From Trileptium ribeirensis (lineage: Eukaryota; Nematoda; Enoplea; Enoplida; Thoracostomopsidae): 64,000 nucleotides of DNA. How positions within the stretch are numbered: position 1 is the stretch's first letter; every line of letters starts with the position of its first letter. Below are positions 1 to 12,905 of this stretch, one piece after another. The DNA lies in NCBI GenBank assembly GCA_030248225.1, contig JASANE010019340.1:62001-126000 (forward strand), read 5' to 3'. A model generated the notes under the pieces. That model made no database searches. It saw nothing but the letters and a program-made list of their open reading frames with translations, and was not told the DNA's origin. The translations under genes were made by a program, and so were the position numbers.

Positions 1-260
1 AACCATATGATGTCAGTCACCTTTGCTTGACTTGGGCCAGTTACCGTATAATAAGAAATATTAAAAAATGAAGCAGTATAGTGTGTATATGTGTCTAGGA
101 TATGTTTGATAGGTAGTTGGTGTGCACCATATAATGTGCGGGTAAAAGTGGGTCGTGGGTCGACTTTAGTCTGTGCGGGTCGGGTCGGGTCGGGTACACG
201 CTGATATCGCGCGGGTCGGGTCGGGTGCGGGTACAAAATCTCTACCCACTTACAGCCCTG
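1..260 (-). mobile_element. hAT-like transposon terminus with GGGTC subterminal repeats (partial)
   Basis: Read on the minus strand, a terminus beginning CAGGGCTGTAAGTGGGTAG starts at 260 and is followed by several copies of the pentamer CCCGA/GGGTC (about 150-240). CAGGG-type ends with short subterminal repeats are typical of hAT transposons. The adjacent bases 261-268 (cgtataca) would be the 8-bp target-site duplication, but the matching left end was not found, so the element is truncated or runs out of the window. No transposase coding is visible. Confidence 0.35.
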
Positions 261-399
261 CGTATACAATATATATTACATCAAATTTCGTAATTGAAAA
301 AGGTATACAGTAGACCAAATAAAGATTTAAATTGTATTTACAGGAATTAACATCCTACATGGTCATAGGGGAACAGCGACAGGGGCATTATCTCGTTCA

Positions 400-690
400 G
401 AGTGGGTCCAAGCCTCGCCGTCCCCTAAGAGTTAGTGTGACACCCCATGAAACTCCGTTACATCCCCACCAAACTCAAACCTACGCAAAATTTTGGCAAA
501 AATGAGCAGAAATTGGGCGACATTGGGAAAATTGGTAAAAGGTAGGGGAAAATTGGTAAACTAGGAGCTAAAAATTTATACCAATGACGACCTCCCCCCA
601 CCGCCAACATCCTTTGTCACCATCTCCCCTGGCGTCGAACTCCCCATCGACGTCGCACCCGCTATCGCCTAGGACTTGGGACCTCGCCCA
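400..690 (+). repeat. Dispersed repeat family B, copy 1
   Basis: A block of irregular GGCAAAATTGG-like units (about 485-580) is flanked by C-rich sequence. The same design recurs at about 9,540, 14,360, 34,200, 34,700, 41,140, 57,860 (reverse) and 59,455, which marks it as an interspersed repeat. No terminal inverted repeats or coding sequence were found. Confidence 0.5.
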
Positions 691-694
691 TGTA

Positions 695-906
695 TGATTA
701 ACATCGTACGTGTAACTATTATAACAATAAAAATGCAGAAAACAATGACTAGCGAAACATTTTGGTTTCCAAAGGCTTACGGCTTACCTCCACCGAGACC
801 TGATTAACATCGTACGTGTAACTATTATAACAGTAAAAATGCAGAAAACAATGACTAGCGAAACATTTTGGTTTCCAAGGGCTTACGGCTTACCTCCACC
901 GAGACC
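695..906 (+). repeat. Tandem duplication, 2 x 106 bp
   Basis: 695-800 and 801-906 are direct repeats of 106 bp starting TGATTAACATCGTACG and ending CACCGAGACC, with only a few differences. There is no ORF. It is probably a local duplication of an older dispersed sequence. Confidence 0.9.
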
Positions 907-1136
907 ATCTACCCCTAATTAAAAAGGAACCCATACCTTATAGATCTGATGAAATTGGTAAATTGCAACAGATATATCAGCGACAGGCTGAACCGAATGT
1001 CTTAAAAATTGGAGTTGTAGAATTCCTTTACCTGCTATTGAATGCCTATTGCAACGGATTCCTTTAGATTTTCTTAAAAGCATTTTTCTTAGAATTTGGT
1101 TCTGTTCACATGGTAATAAAGCGGAAATTTAAAAAG

Positions 1137-1142
1137 TTTATT
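1137..1142 (-). terminator. Poly(A) signal AATAAA for the receptor gene
   Basis: On the minus strand AATAAA lies about 85 bp downstream of the receptor stop codon, in AT-rich sequence. This is a normal position for a metazoan 3' UTR signal. Confidence 0.5.
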
Positions 1143-1226
1143 ATATATATTAGCTTTTGTACTTTTTTAATGAATGAAGAAAAAGTAAAATATATAATAG
1201 TATTTTTACTTGACTGTCTGAAATCG

Positions 1227-2990
1227 CTAACCAAAATTTACGGCGATAAATTCTGATACAGTTTGATCGTCTTGTGTTAGTCCTGATTGTCTTGCGGCTA
1301 AATTCTTAGCTTTTTGACTTTCACCATCACCTCGATTTACAACTCGCAATACTGGACTTGCCTCATCATACTTGTTGTTGTTGGTGTTATTGATTTGTTT
1401 GTATTTGTCCATATTATAGTTTGTACAATTACTACCAGTATTCATTTTTGTGGAATCGATCTCCCTGTGATTTCGGTCAATCCCACTTGTGTTTTCGTTT
1501 GACCATAACGATTCTGACACAGTTTTATTTCGTCGTCGCAGGGTTTGAGGTGTTTCACTACCAGAATGTGATATGTTTTCTTCGAAGGTCATTGACGTTC
1601 GCTTATGCGCCGCGAAAACAAGGTTGGTTTCAAGAAAAAAATTTTGGGATTCCTCATAAAGGCCTGATCTTGTTTTGTCATTACGCTCCTGGATTGTCGA
1701 AAGACTTTGATTCGATCGATAGAGACCTTTTTCTTTCTGGTGTTCATCGCGTTCCTGTTGGCGATCGTCGCTATAAAACGTGGCAGGTTTTTGGTGACGT
1801 AAAGTGGTATGAGCCTTGCTGAGTGAAGACGTATTTTCAAAGATTATTGACGAAAGTGAAAGCTTACGGTGTGATGTGTTAAGTGTTTTAGCAGGATCCG
1901 AAAGGCTTCCAATTTTTGTTTGCTGTGCGAACTTGAGCTGGTCATTCAAATTTGTTGGAAGCGACCTGGCGGTATTGAATCGTACAGTTAGATTTTCGGC
2001 TGATGTATTGGAAATGTTGCCTTCAGATTTAGTTCTTTTGCGGGTGTATCGCAGAAAACTCATATCATCGGCTATTTTTAGACGTTTACAGCGAATAGTT
2101 TCAACAAGAGATGTTTGTAGTTCGGGACTCATTAAGAATAAAGCTAGCGGATTGAGACTAAAATTTGAATAAGCCCAAGCTCGTGCAACAAAATCAAACC
2201 AATCTAACACTTCTGATGGACCAAATGCACCACTGACAACTAAAGTCTTCCAAATTTCTGCAATATTATAAGGTGCCCAACAAAATGCAAATATATAAAC
2301 TAAATACATTACGCGCTCAGTAAGGTATAGCCGCCGTGTGACTGCTTCACAGTCAGTTTGACCAAGATGAGGATCTGTGATGCTTGTTACAATTGCACGA
2401 CGCATACGGATGTAGTGAATCGATATAATACATAACGGGCCGACGTAAGTAAGCATTGCAACGAGTAGCTGAAAAGCCCATGCGCTTGCCCGATAACGCT
2501 GCATTAAATATGACCACATTGTTTCAAAAAAAGATCCAATAATTACGGATCCCGTCCATATGATAGCAATATTGATCAATGCTTGACGAACTGGATTATC
2601 ATGGCGTGCTCTTATCAGACGACGAGTCTGTTCACACCGCATTACGCTGAGTAGGCATAATATTGCTACTGAATGAACGAACGATATTGTATTGAATGCG
2701 TCGATGCAAGCATTAGCTATTTTGGACGCAGTAAGGGGCGACGTGCTGACATCTAAAATTGTAGCAGGGAAATGCTTTGCTTGAACTAAGTTACATTCAA
2801 TAATCCATGTAGTAATAAATAGAATATCGCCTAGTGTTTTGTCGAGTAAATAAATGTTGCCCGGTCGAAATGGGTTGATTAAATTGACTATCGAAGCGGC
2901 TAAAAGTAATTTAGCCACAAGGCCAACGCTTAGCTCGACCGTCAATATTACATCGTTCCCTAACGGATAAGTGTCGTTAAGTATTGACAT
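1227..2990 (-). CDS. Rhodopsin-family (class A) G-protein-coupled receptor, orphan, intron-less
   Basis: A single 587-codon open frame encodes a seven-helix membrane receptor. TM2 has the conserved Asp (D55). TM3 starts at Cys95 and ends SVMRCEQ, keeping Arg118 of the D/ERY motif but not Asp or Tyr. Trp145 marks TM4, Pro185 and Tyr193 mark TM5, FCWAP (236-240) is the TM6 toggle motif, and SLNPLALFL (278-286) replaces NPxxY in TM7. The N-terminus before TM1 is only about a dozen residues. The second extracellular loop has no cysteine to pair with Cys95. The tail after helix 8 (about residue 290 on) is nearly 300 residues, polar and Asn/Thr-rich near its end. The TM6-TM7 pattern resembles neuropeptide receptors, and family and ligand are inferred only weakly. 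The ATG at 2990 is preceded by an in-frame TAA a few codons upstream, which supports this start unless a 5' exon exists. The lack of introns may be ancestral or may reflect retroposition. Confidence 0.85.
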   Translation of the reverse strand: MSILNDTYPLGNDVILTVELSVGLVAKLLLAASIVNLINPFRPGNIYLLDKTLGDILFITTWIIECNLVQAKHFPATILDVSTSPLTASKIANACIDAFNTISFVHSVAILCLLSVMRCEQTRRLIRARHDNPVRQALINIAIIWTGSVIIGSFFETMWSYLMQRYRASAWAFQLLVAMLTYVGPLCIISIHYIRMRRAIVTSITDPHLGQTDCEAVTRRLYLTERVMYLVYIFAFCWAPYNIAEIWKTLVVSGAFGPSEVLDWFDFVARAWAYSNFSLNPLALFLMSPELQTSLVETIRCKRLKIADDMSFLRYTRKRTKSEGNISNTSAENLTVRFNTARSLPTNLNDQLKFAQQTKIGSLSDPAKTLNTSHRKLSLSSIIFENTSSLSKAHTTLRHQKPATFYSDDRQQERDEHQKEKGLYRSNQSLSTIQERNDKTRSGLYEESQNFFLETNLVFAAHKRTSMTFEENISHSGSETPQTLRRRNKTVSESLWSNENTSGIDRNHREIDSTKMNTGSNCTNYNMDKYKQINNTNNNKYDEASPVLRVVNRGDGESQKAKNLAARQSGLTQDDQTVSEFIAVNFG

Positions 2991-5900
2991 TTCCCAAACA
3001 ACTTTTTACGGCGTCTTGTGAGCCAAAAGCTTGTCCAAACAAGTGGTTTCCATTGCGCAAGGGATTATGTTCCGTTTACTGCATGACGTATTGTTCTGAA
3101 ACGACAGTAGTAAAATGATGACAAGACTCATTGTAACTTATTAAGTGTTACACCAAGGACTGAAAGATCATATCAAGTTTATCCCCAATAAGTGTAGTGG
3201 AAAATATGACAAGAGTATCGTAAGCCAAAAAAATTGATGATGAATTGTAAGCCCGGCTAAGTTTCGATACAGGTTTAGGTGTAGACAAAAAATTAGGCTG
3301 AGGCTGAGCCTAATTTTACATGGCAAACCTTTGTACAATCTCTCTACGGGTTAGACATAATTATTGCACGATTATACTTGCAATTCGAGAAAAAAGGCCT
3401 CCGTAAGGCAGCCAACAATTTTCCGCTAGCGGCCCTCACCATCTTTAAGTAGCGTGCTCCGCTCCTATTTACGGAGGAAAAGTTATTCGAAGTTTAGTCT
3501 ACTGCTCTATTAAAACATGGTAGCGAAACAATAAATCTCCGAAACTTCAATTTCAGTGTCCACTCACGGGTGTTATGTTTAAAATATGGCCATTGTTTAA
3601 AAAAGCATAGCGCAGAAACAGTAGCTATTACGATTGAATACAATTTGCCAGTATATTTTTATGCTTGTGTCTCATTTATTTACTGTCGGAAGCTTTCACA
3701 AGTATCTATTGTCTGTTTAGTTACTTATCTAGTATCTCCGGGAATTGTGTTTCGATAAATTATTATTATTCAGAACGTATCTAACGTCTGTGCTCTTGTC
3801 GCTATATTTGAGGATCGCATGAAAAGAACCATATCACAGAAAAAATTATTTCCTCTGTTGTGGACCGTGTTTTCCTTTTTGTAAACAAACATTTTATAGC
3901 GTATTAAAAACTCAGTCGTTCGCCTAATCTTTTTTATCATATGGTTCGAAAAATTACAACGTTGCAACAAGAGGAATTGTGAACTGCAGGCCGATAAAGC
4001 GTATTTCATGCCATTTCCTACGTTGCCTTATAAAACAATAACTCCACCGTTGGTTTCAAACCGAAAATAGGAATATTAAGTTACATGTCCAAGATTCCGA
4101 TATATTAAAAAATTATATTAATTCTCAGCTAATCACGATTGTTATTTCGCGAACCCACGGTTCCATATACATAGTATGATTTTCACATCTTTTCGAACTT
4201 TGCTGTGCTCTTTGAAGCAGATAACTTATGTGCCCAAAAATTTATTGAAATTTCTAGTACAAATTTAATTGTACATTAACACTGTTATACAAGATAGAAT
4301 AATTAAAACTTTAAATCTAGGCAATACCTTAAGCTAAAAAAATTTGAAAGTTCTATACAAAACCTATCCTCATAATACACATATCACAGTGGAGGATTTA
4401 TTTTTAAGCTATCATGTAAACCGATATGTAGCAAACGAAGGCACTGTACTTAAATGTATGAATTTCGCCGAATTATTAACTAAGGTTTAAAGCCACATGA
4501 ACTTTTGACGCTCTCACAGCAGCTGGGCATATGTGCAGCGCCAGTTCTGCAAAATACTATTAACTCTGTGCGGAGTATGTTCGCATATTACGTTGCCTTA
4601 ATGCAATGGTAAATAAGCTTTACAATGGAAAGGTAAGCTTTGTTTCACGAATTGAAAATATCTTAGGTATTGTTTTTCTTAAGAGAAAAGCATCAACCCA
4701 GTTATTATTTTCGCGTTTTCTACCGAATTGAAACTAAGAGGACCATTGACAAATGGTCTACACTATAAAGCCAATGGCGAAAAGACAGTTGCCACCAAAA
4801 TATTACGAATAATCAGTTTTTGTACAGCTTTGAGTATCGTTGGTAATTTAGCCCATCTCATCTGTTTGAAATAGTTAAATTAAATATTACAAATTTCAAG
4901 ACACAGTTCTCGCACAGATAGAACAACGACAGGAAACACTGTCGACAAATTTGCATGACAACACCTCTATTATCAATTAGGAAATAACAACGGTTGATGA
5001 CGTTTTGCTGAAGAGTATGACACTCTTCCGCGGATGCACATTAAACCTGTAGTCATGCCGCGGAGCGTTTCAGCGTTTCATGCTTCCCTCCTACATGTTC
5101 TGGAAGAGAAAGTTTCTATGTCCTCCCTACGTTTCGTAGGGGGGCGCACATGTCCCTCTGTAATTAGTGGGGACAAGGAGGTGAGGCATCTGTCTTCCCC
5201 AGGAAATTGAGTGGGAGACAAATTGTCTCCCCCCCGTATATAAGTGAAAATCTTTCATTTCAAGAAAAATTCGGCGCCGACGAATACCTTAAATTTACAT
5301 TTTTCTCGCATCGAAAGAAAGACTTGTAAACTTTTTAAATGGCATTCGACGACAAGGCCCGATGCAACAAAAATTAAATCAACCAAACACCAGAGTTGCA
5401 GAACTATACTGATAGTTAGACAACGTAAGCAAATTCAATTCTGTCAAGGCAATAATAATGAATTTAAAATGCTGAAATCATTCCTGTTCTAGCCATGTGA
5501 TAAGTTTGAGAAAGCTAGAGCAAAGCTATACCTGCGTAATAACAATCAGGGTTTTACGAAGAAACAGGAGCTTCGACACAGGGAGGGCAGGCTCTCCCCC
5601 AAAAATTTCTTGGGGAGTATCGCTGGCGCGACTTAGTTGGCATCGCCGCTCACCCACCTCACTTCACTTCCCATGAAAAGCTATGATACTCACTGCAAAG
5701 TATGATCCCATCACAGTGAAATTGTGGCGGGATCACTGCGGAGGAATACATATTAAGCATATTATATTAGAGTAGTTGCGAGCACGCCTAGAGCAGTGGT
5801 AGTAGGTTCACGCTTTTGGTTGACGCTTGGAGCCGCGTTTAAATATTTTGGATCACTGAAAATGTGTTTTTATTCGTGACACCGAATACTGCTATGACCC

Positions 5901-8900
5901 ATATCTTTCAGGAAAAATGTCGCTGGAACCCAGTGTAAATTTTGATAGAAATTAAGATTCCGACATCCAGGCTTGTAATTTATTCTTAATATATGCATAT
6001 ACGCACTTCATTGTCCATCATTCTATGCATGTATTTAGTGATAGCCCATCGGACTTTTAATGGACCCTGCTTTAATGAGACCACTAATGCAAGTATTGTG
6101 GAAAATACATCGCAACGCGAAGACACGTTTTTATTCCAGATTTCCTGTGCTGTGCATACAGATTATGCATCGTAATAGACTGCAGTCAGGATCGATCAAG
6201 TCAGATCGGGTCTACGAATTGTCTAATCGGGTGTGAAAATTTGGACTCGATACGGTTTCTACTAAGTTTACAGATTAAACATGTAAAGCCGAATTTCTAT
6301 AAAACGCCTGCGTAAATAGCAGTGCTGAGCATCGTTTCCTGTCGCTAACGTATATTTTGTATGTCTCCGTTACAAACATTTTAAGAAGTTAGGAGCATCT
6401 ATAGACGATATAAAGGCAAAACGTGCAATACTATGGTGTATAATGCGTCCGATGAATATTATATAAACGTATGCACATAGTTATATTATCAATTCCACAT
6501 TATCTATTACGCAAAAAGCTAACACTATCTGCTTACTATGTAATGAACTTTACAGAAAACAAATGATTTGTTTAATCACTGTGCTAGATCCGATGCACAA
6601 ACTATTAATTATTGATTTTTGAAATGAGAGACAACACAGATTATTATTCAAAATTTAGTATGCCACATGTTTATGAAGGATACTTTGGCTGCCTGTCATG
6701 TTGTGACATTGGTTTTGACACGAGCTTCTGGTTGTGATATTGTTTTCAAATTTAATTGAGTAGCAACAAGTGTTTAACTACCTCTCAACAGCTGTGCGTT
6801 ATCACTACTGGCCTCGTCGAAAACAAATATTCAGATGCAAGTTGAAAATCTTAAAGCGAGGCCCGTTGCTGTTGCTAGGTGAGGTGCTCGTAGAGTAACA
6901 CCTTCACTGTTTCGTTACTGATTACTTCGTGGTAACGTTATATAATGTGACGGAGTTTGTTTGGCGAAAAACAGTTTGACTTTACAACTAGTTCAAGAAG
7001 TCATATGGAAACATTAAACTAAAACAATTTTCTCTCCGCCGTGCTGAACTTATCCTATCTCACGCTGGTACAATCCAATTACTGTCTACTGTCAGGACAT
7101 TTTCGCATATTAATAGCGAGTTTGCTTTATATCTTATTTATACCAGTGCTATTACTGAGGACGATTTAACTTTAGTGCTGGGATACTATTATGTGTGAGT
7201 TCATTTTAGGCCCGCACACCAATGTTGTTCTTTTATTAAAATCACGAATGCATTCGAGCAGAAATTCGCGTTCACAGTTTTTCCATTGGTATACGCATGT
7301 TTGTCAACGGAAACATCGATGTAAGAATGAAATTTAGGTTCGCGCACATTTGTCCATTTCGCAACGTTTTTCCACGTTCGTCAAACAACATTCTGAATCA
7401 GACAGCTATTTTCGCCATCTATTTGCGTAATATAACATGCGAGAAAAACGCCATTTGTAATTGTGTTTTGACTTTTACGCGGTCAGCAATATGTGATGCT
7501 AAATTGCAAAATAGTAAACCGCTGCATCGCAAATCGTATACTCGCACATGAGAAAACATTGTGATTTGTTAGCATTCAGCGATTTCGCGATCCAGAACTG
7601 ACTTGACACAAGAACAACTTAGGTTTACGCACCTAAAATGGACTCATGCATTAATTCCAATTATAATGAGATATGTGTTTAGCTGTAAAATTTCGCGCGC
7701 CATTACACGCTGCAAACTTGGTTATAAAAAGCCCGTAAGTATCAGAAATATATATGTAAAGTTCTGCAATAAAAAGATGAAACTAATTCTATGTAAAAGG
7801 AATTTCACCTGCAGTGCACACCACCAAGAACTCACAGTTGTTTTATTACTGACGGCTACAGATAGATCTGTATTAATTTTGACCTTAATAGGTATATTTA
7901 TCTCTTTATGCACTGCCTAACAGATTAACGGTCATACATAGTTATATTGCTTTCCTAATATCGTACATAGTCATATGAGTTTCCTATGCTTTCTTATGTA
8001 TATACGTTTCATTACCGCATCGAAATATGTTATATATCCTTTCAAATTGCTTAGAATGGGTAAACTAGAAAAGTTACCACAATATTCCAAACAGCGATAT
8101 TAGTTGCCATAGTTGATGAATATGTAATTTTTTGGTTTGAAAACATTAAATCTACTCGGTTTTGAATCATGACACAATTATTTACAATTTTGCAATATTC
8201 AAATATATTTTAACATGAAAATTAGTCTGTATATCATGTCGTCATGTATTCCAAATAATAGTGATCTAGAAAAATGATCAAACACAAGTTTTTGTCCAAC
8301 GTTTTTCTCCATGGATTCTCATTGAGAACAATTTCTGGGTTGAAACAAATATAAATTTCTGTAAATTTCAGAAACTGTGGTCGCACTTTATGACTCGATC
8401 AAATTTCAAAAGAATCTGACCAAAATTGGTCGCCTAAGCAAACTTAACGACACAGTAGGGCTGTTATATGTACAGTGCCATATGTACTCGTCTTATAATC
8501 CTTTAGTATATTTTCTTTAACGTTTTTACAGCCGATAGGTTCATTCAGGTGCACCCGAAGGTAAATCCCTTTCTGGATCACGTCTAGTTTACCAACTTCT
8601 TTTAAGTTATGCAAGAGTATACTTAAGATGCGCCTCCAACCATCCTTTTTGACATCATGTACAAAACGTTGTAGGAGAACAAAACACGGATTTCAATAGC
8701 CGTATCGGATTATGACATTTTCCTGTTCCATATAACGCCTTTAGCAAATCCAATTCGACCCCTATGCTTTAACACCAATGTGTTCGCGAACATTTTCAAA
8801 TTATAATGTATGAAATATGAAATGGACTGATTTCTGTTCTTTAATGCAAAAAAAATTGTGTTCAGTGAGCAACTGAATGGCAATTGCTTTTGACAAAACA

Positions 8901-9539
8901 GGACGTAGCTTAAGAGACATAGCTTAAATTTACTCGTGCATTATTTAAAGCTTATTGTGTTTTTATTATTATTATTATTTGCATATAATTATTCAGTTAA
9001 TAACCTTTAATCGATATTCTTGTTGTTGTAAATAAATATTGTTAAAAATGATGATAAGCGACTCACTTGAGTGAATTAGTTTGAGCTTACAACAGCAGGC
9101 AATTTTTTTCCGATTCAAGCGAAAACCCATAATTCCACAGTTCAGTTTAAGCATCATCGTAAAGCTGCTATGCCCATTACCGCTATATGTAAATGTGAAT
9201 CTTTAGAAATATGCATTTTGTAGCCTGCTGAAACCTTTCATAAAATGGATCCCCTATAGGTATATGCCTTTAAAGATTAAACCTTGTTGATTGCGGCAAT
9301 ATTACTAAAACAGCTACTATGACATTGTTACTATCCTATATGAAATTAAGTTGCTATGTTTAGGAAAATATTATTGCCAAAAATAATCATATGTACGATT
9401 TTATTTTGCCGAAATATTGAGCTACTACGTCGTTATTATTAGAGAGTACCAAGCTAGCTTTATATATCTGCTCAAAATTAAATAATTGGCCTAAGAAATA
9501 TGTACTTGAAAAGAGGTGAAAAGATCATAGTAGTTGATA
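2991..9539. other. Intergenic, AT-rich, no supported gene
   Basis: Only short open frames occur, all under about 105 codons and none with a recognisable domain. Two C/G-rich patches (about 5,090-5,240 and 5,555-5,680) resemble the flanks of dispersed repeat family B. A short (ATT)n run lies near 8,965. Distant promoter or enhancer elements of the receptor gene could be here, but none can be shown. Confidence 0.5.
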
Positions 9540-9800
9540 GGTGGGTAGGGGCTTACACCCTAAGTTTTAGGTCAGACATCCCAAAAGCCATATTAACCAT
9601 ACTCGAAGGCTCCGCACTTCCTCTTTCTCTTTGAGATGAAAGCGCGCAGAAACTTTTAGCAAAATTGGCAATTAGTGGGCTGAAATTGGCAAAAAATGCG
9701 GTAGAATTGGCAAAAATTGGGTTAAATTTGGCAAAAAAGAAGGAGGTCCGCGTGGGTAGGTCTACCCCTTGAGGACCACCGCCGTCCGTCTATCCCCCTT
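9540..9800 (+). repeat. Dispersed repeat family B, copy 2
   Basis: The left part (AGACATCCCAAAAGCCATATT, then GAAGGCTCCG) matches the left part of the copy at 41,190. It is followed by four GGCAAAAATTGG-type units and a C-rich right flank. This is non-coding. Confidence 0.55.
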
Positions 9801-11040
9801 AAGCCAGCTGAGCTTTGACAGGTATAGCATAAGATAGGACTATTTTATGAAATTTAGGGACTGAATGATCTGAAAACAACGATTTTTTTCAGTAAGGAAT
9901 CTGTTGAAGTTTGTAACTGACATACACAAATCTTGTTTTTAATAAACCGAAGCATTTTAGAAGCGCCAAATTATTCACCCAAATTTCGTATTTAGTTTGA
10001 GGCTTCATCGATCTTCCCGGTTAGATCGTGCATTAGGGATTTATAAAACGCCGTTTTAACATTCCAGAAACAGCTAATAAAACCTGTTAATAGATAATAA
10101 AGAGTGTTAGGTATCACTCAATCAAACAGCAGTTTACAGGAGGCACAGCCACTAAACTCAATATTGGTATGGTACAGTAGGTTACAGTGCCTTGAAGCGC
10201 AGCTGCACCGAATTTGATCTTGTCAGAACAATTTTATGTTCTTAAATAATTGTGTCACAGCAGTATAAAGGCTGGAACACAATTATGTCTACAAAGCTTT
10301 TCTTTGACGTCTATCGTTGTCAGAATAGATGTTTGAACACTGTGTACAGGATCCGCTAAAGACCTTGTTTCAAATAACTGCCTAATCACAGTCGCGAAAC
10401 TTTGTCGCATTAACTCGGAGTAGATATAAGTACAATGGCTTACGTGTGGTATTGAACACTGATTAATTTAACAATTATTTCAAAGCCATCAATTTATTGA
10501 TAGATTCCTATTTCACCTTAAATGTGGTCAGATTAAATCGAGACATTTTCTCATAGGTGCCCAAAGGAGCAGATGTTACCTCTTACGGGTCTAATTCCCA
10601 AACTACTACTCAATGCCACGAATATACAAAATTAACATTTACAAGGGAGAGGTAGGGTGGTACCCTCAAAGGAGTGGTAGACCAGTTCGGAGGGTAGATG
10701 GGGTGATGGAGGGGGTACCTCCTAAACCCCTGCTCCGGTATGTATGAGAAAATATCTCTCGGAATATATGGGATATCAAGATATGTATATATTTCAGGAT
10801 ATATCAGATTCAGCGAACAAACTGTCGTCGCTACAGCCCAGCCAAGGCGATTCTTTTGGAACAGCGGTGTTTCAAGCGGTGGTGACGCTGTTGTCGCAAA
10901 AATTGTAACCAGGCAGCTGCAAGGTATGTTGTTCGATACTTGCTGTGTCCTTCAAAGTTTAAGCGGTCTTACTCTGGATTTCAGTACTTGATAACAGTCG
11001 AAATTTTTTTGACAATATATATAAAATGAAGAATTTCGCG
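9801..11040. other. No supported gene
   Basis: AT-rich sequence. A purine-rich, GGGGT-containing patch at about 10,640-10,740 may be a further family B fragment in the reverse direction. The 83-codon open frame at 10,740 has no recognisable domain. Confidence 0.4.
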
Positions 11041-11043
11041 TAA

Positions 11044-11351
11044 TGCGCGTTTCACAAAATAATGTGCGCAAAGCGGGGCAAAAGCGCGTAACGTTTGCAT
11101 TACGGGCACTTGGGTGCGCGTAACTTTTAAGTTACGGGCGATTAACCGCGCATAACTTTTTATTTACGCGCGATGAAGTGCGCGTAGTCAAAAAGTTACG
11201 GGCGATCTCTTGCCCGTAAAATTTACGCGCACTTAGTTGCGCGTAAACTAAAATTTACGCGCACCGAAAAGCTCGTAATAGTTACGCGCACTTGATTGCG
11301 CGTGACCAAATTGTGCCCCGATTTGCGCACATTATTTTGTGAAACGGCGCA
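11044..11351. mobile_element. 308-bp MITE, Harbinger-type (TAA target-site duplication)
   Basis: The two ends are near-perfect inverted repeats of about 40 bp. The left reads TGCGCGTTTCACAAAATAAT and continues GTGCGCAAA(G/T)CGGGGCA; the right is its complement with one extra C. TAA lies directly outside both ends (11041-11043 and 11352-11354), as in PIF/Harbinger elements. The interior is built from repeated GCGCGTAA/TTACGCGC motifs in both orientations, so the whole element can fold. There is no ORF. Confidence 0.8.
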
Positions 11352-11510
11352 TAATATAAAACGATCAAGCAGATACAGACTGGCCGTAATCTACAAGGAA
11401 AATCATCGATAGTACACTGGTTAACATATATTCAAAACACAGAGAAAGTCCGATCTTTGACTCCTGATGGTTCAAAACATTAACTTGAACGGGAAATAGC
11501 AATTAATTTA

Positions 11511-12709
11511 AACGGAGCGAGCGCAGCGAGCGGAGTTTCTACTGTGGGCGCTAGGGGAAAATCGTGGAAATTTCTTTTTTGTCTGTCGCTGTCAGTCATA
11601 ACTCATTTTCGGATGGACGGATTTCGACAATTTTTTGTTCGATAGCGAAAGTTACGACGATGTGCCTTTCAGTTAATCTTGGACAGCTCCGACCCATCGT
11701 CAAAAAACATGTTTTTAAGGTTCTTTGGCAAATCTGGCCATACGGGTACCAGATTTTGGCAGCCCGTAACTCGCGACACAATGCAGACCACGAGATCAAC
11801 AACTTTGCTGACTACGAATTTTTCTAGGACCACTTCCTGAGCCGCTGCGGACTACAATATGGTTCATCGACCGTTGGCCCGAAATTGCGATTTTTCAAGT
11901 TTTGCCGTATTATTGCTTGTTTTTGCCTTACCATGGGTGCATATTAGGTTATCAAGGACGTTGCACACGATGGCTTTGCTATCTCGAGTAAATTTGACTA
12001 AATTATACCTTTCATTGGGGTTTCATGTGTTTTTTCGACGACGAACCCAATTTACAAAATGTAGCTCGTTTTCATTTGTATGATTAGGTATTGTGTGCAA
12101 GGCATCAATAATGGTCTATATATAGGTATTTGTTAAGGTTGAGACAGTGATTTGGTAATCTAGTGCCCACGATGCATATTTCATGAGTTTTCCTAGGTTT
12201 TCATTTTGTTTGGGGTCAATGACCCCGATCTCCCGAAAATAGTCGGTGTTCAAAAGTTTGGTACACGGCATCAGAAATAGTGTATATAGAGGTTTTTCGA
12301 TGTACTGAATACAGTGATTTGGTACATGCATGCATGCATGCATATTACATACCTTTTTAATGGGCTAACGGTTAATGAACCCGATTTCCAGAATATAATG
12401 TCTCTTCAGTTTTTTGGTTACGTATTGCACAGAGGTCACAATGAATTGCCTATATAGATTTTACAGTGATAATACGGAATACGATGATTTGTTATCTAGA
12501 GAAAGCACAAATATTTGATGCGTGGTCAATTGTTTTCGTTGGGTTTAGGGTTTTCAATGGGTTCAGAGTTCAAGATGTTTTAGGGTGGTGTATTCATCAG
12601 ACCCAGCCGTTACATGTGATTAAACAATATAACATAGAAATGAAACCACGATCGCTACTTTCCACCCTCACTTGCGAGTTACTAGAATTATTAACGTTGC
12701 AGCATTCAT
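11511..12709 (+). repeat. Dispersed repeat family A, copy 1
   Basis: It begins AACGGAGCGAGCGCAGCGAG, like the copy at 23,196. About 400 bp of unique sequence is followed by a degenerate array of roughly 150-180-bp units. Each unit carries AACCCGATTTCC..AATATAGTC, a TTTGGT(T/A)AC step and ATATAGAGGTTTTT (units near 12,045, 12,226 and 12,378). A short (ATGC)n run lies at 12,325-12,343. The right end meets the inverted-repeat-bounded segment at 12,710. Short open frames inside are not conserved with the second copy. Confidence 0.75.
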
Positions 12710-12905
12710 AGAGAGTTGTGTGCAGTCACTGCACATTGTGGCAAACGTTTTGAAAAAAGCTACTACAGAAGTTGCGTCATTTTTAGAAAAACTACTACAG
12801 AATCTAAGTTATTTTTAGAGTAATGCCTTCAGCAACGGTGTAACTTTTAGAAAAACTGCTACAGAAACTGCGTCACATTTAGAAAAACTGCTACAGAAGG
12901 TCTAC

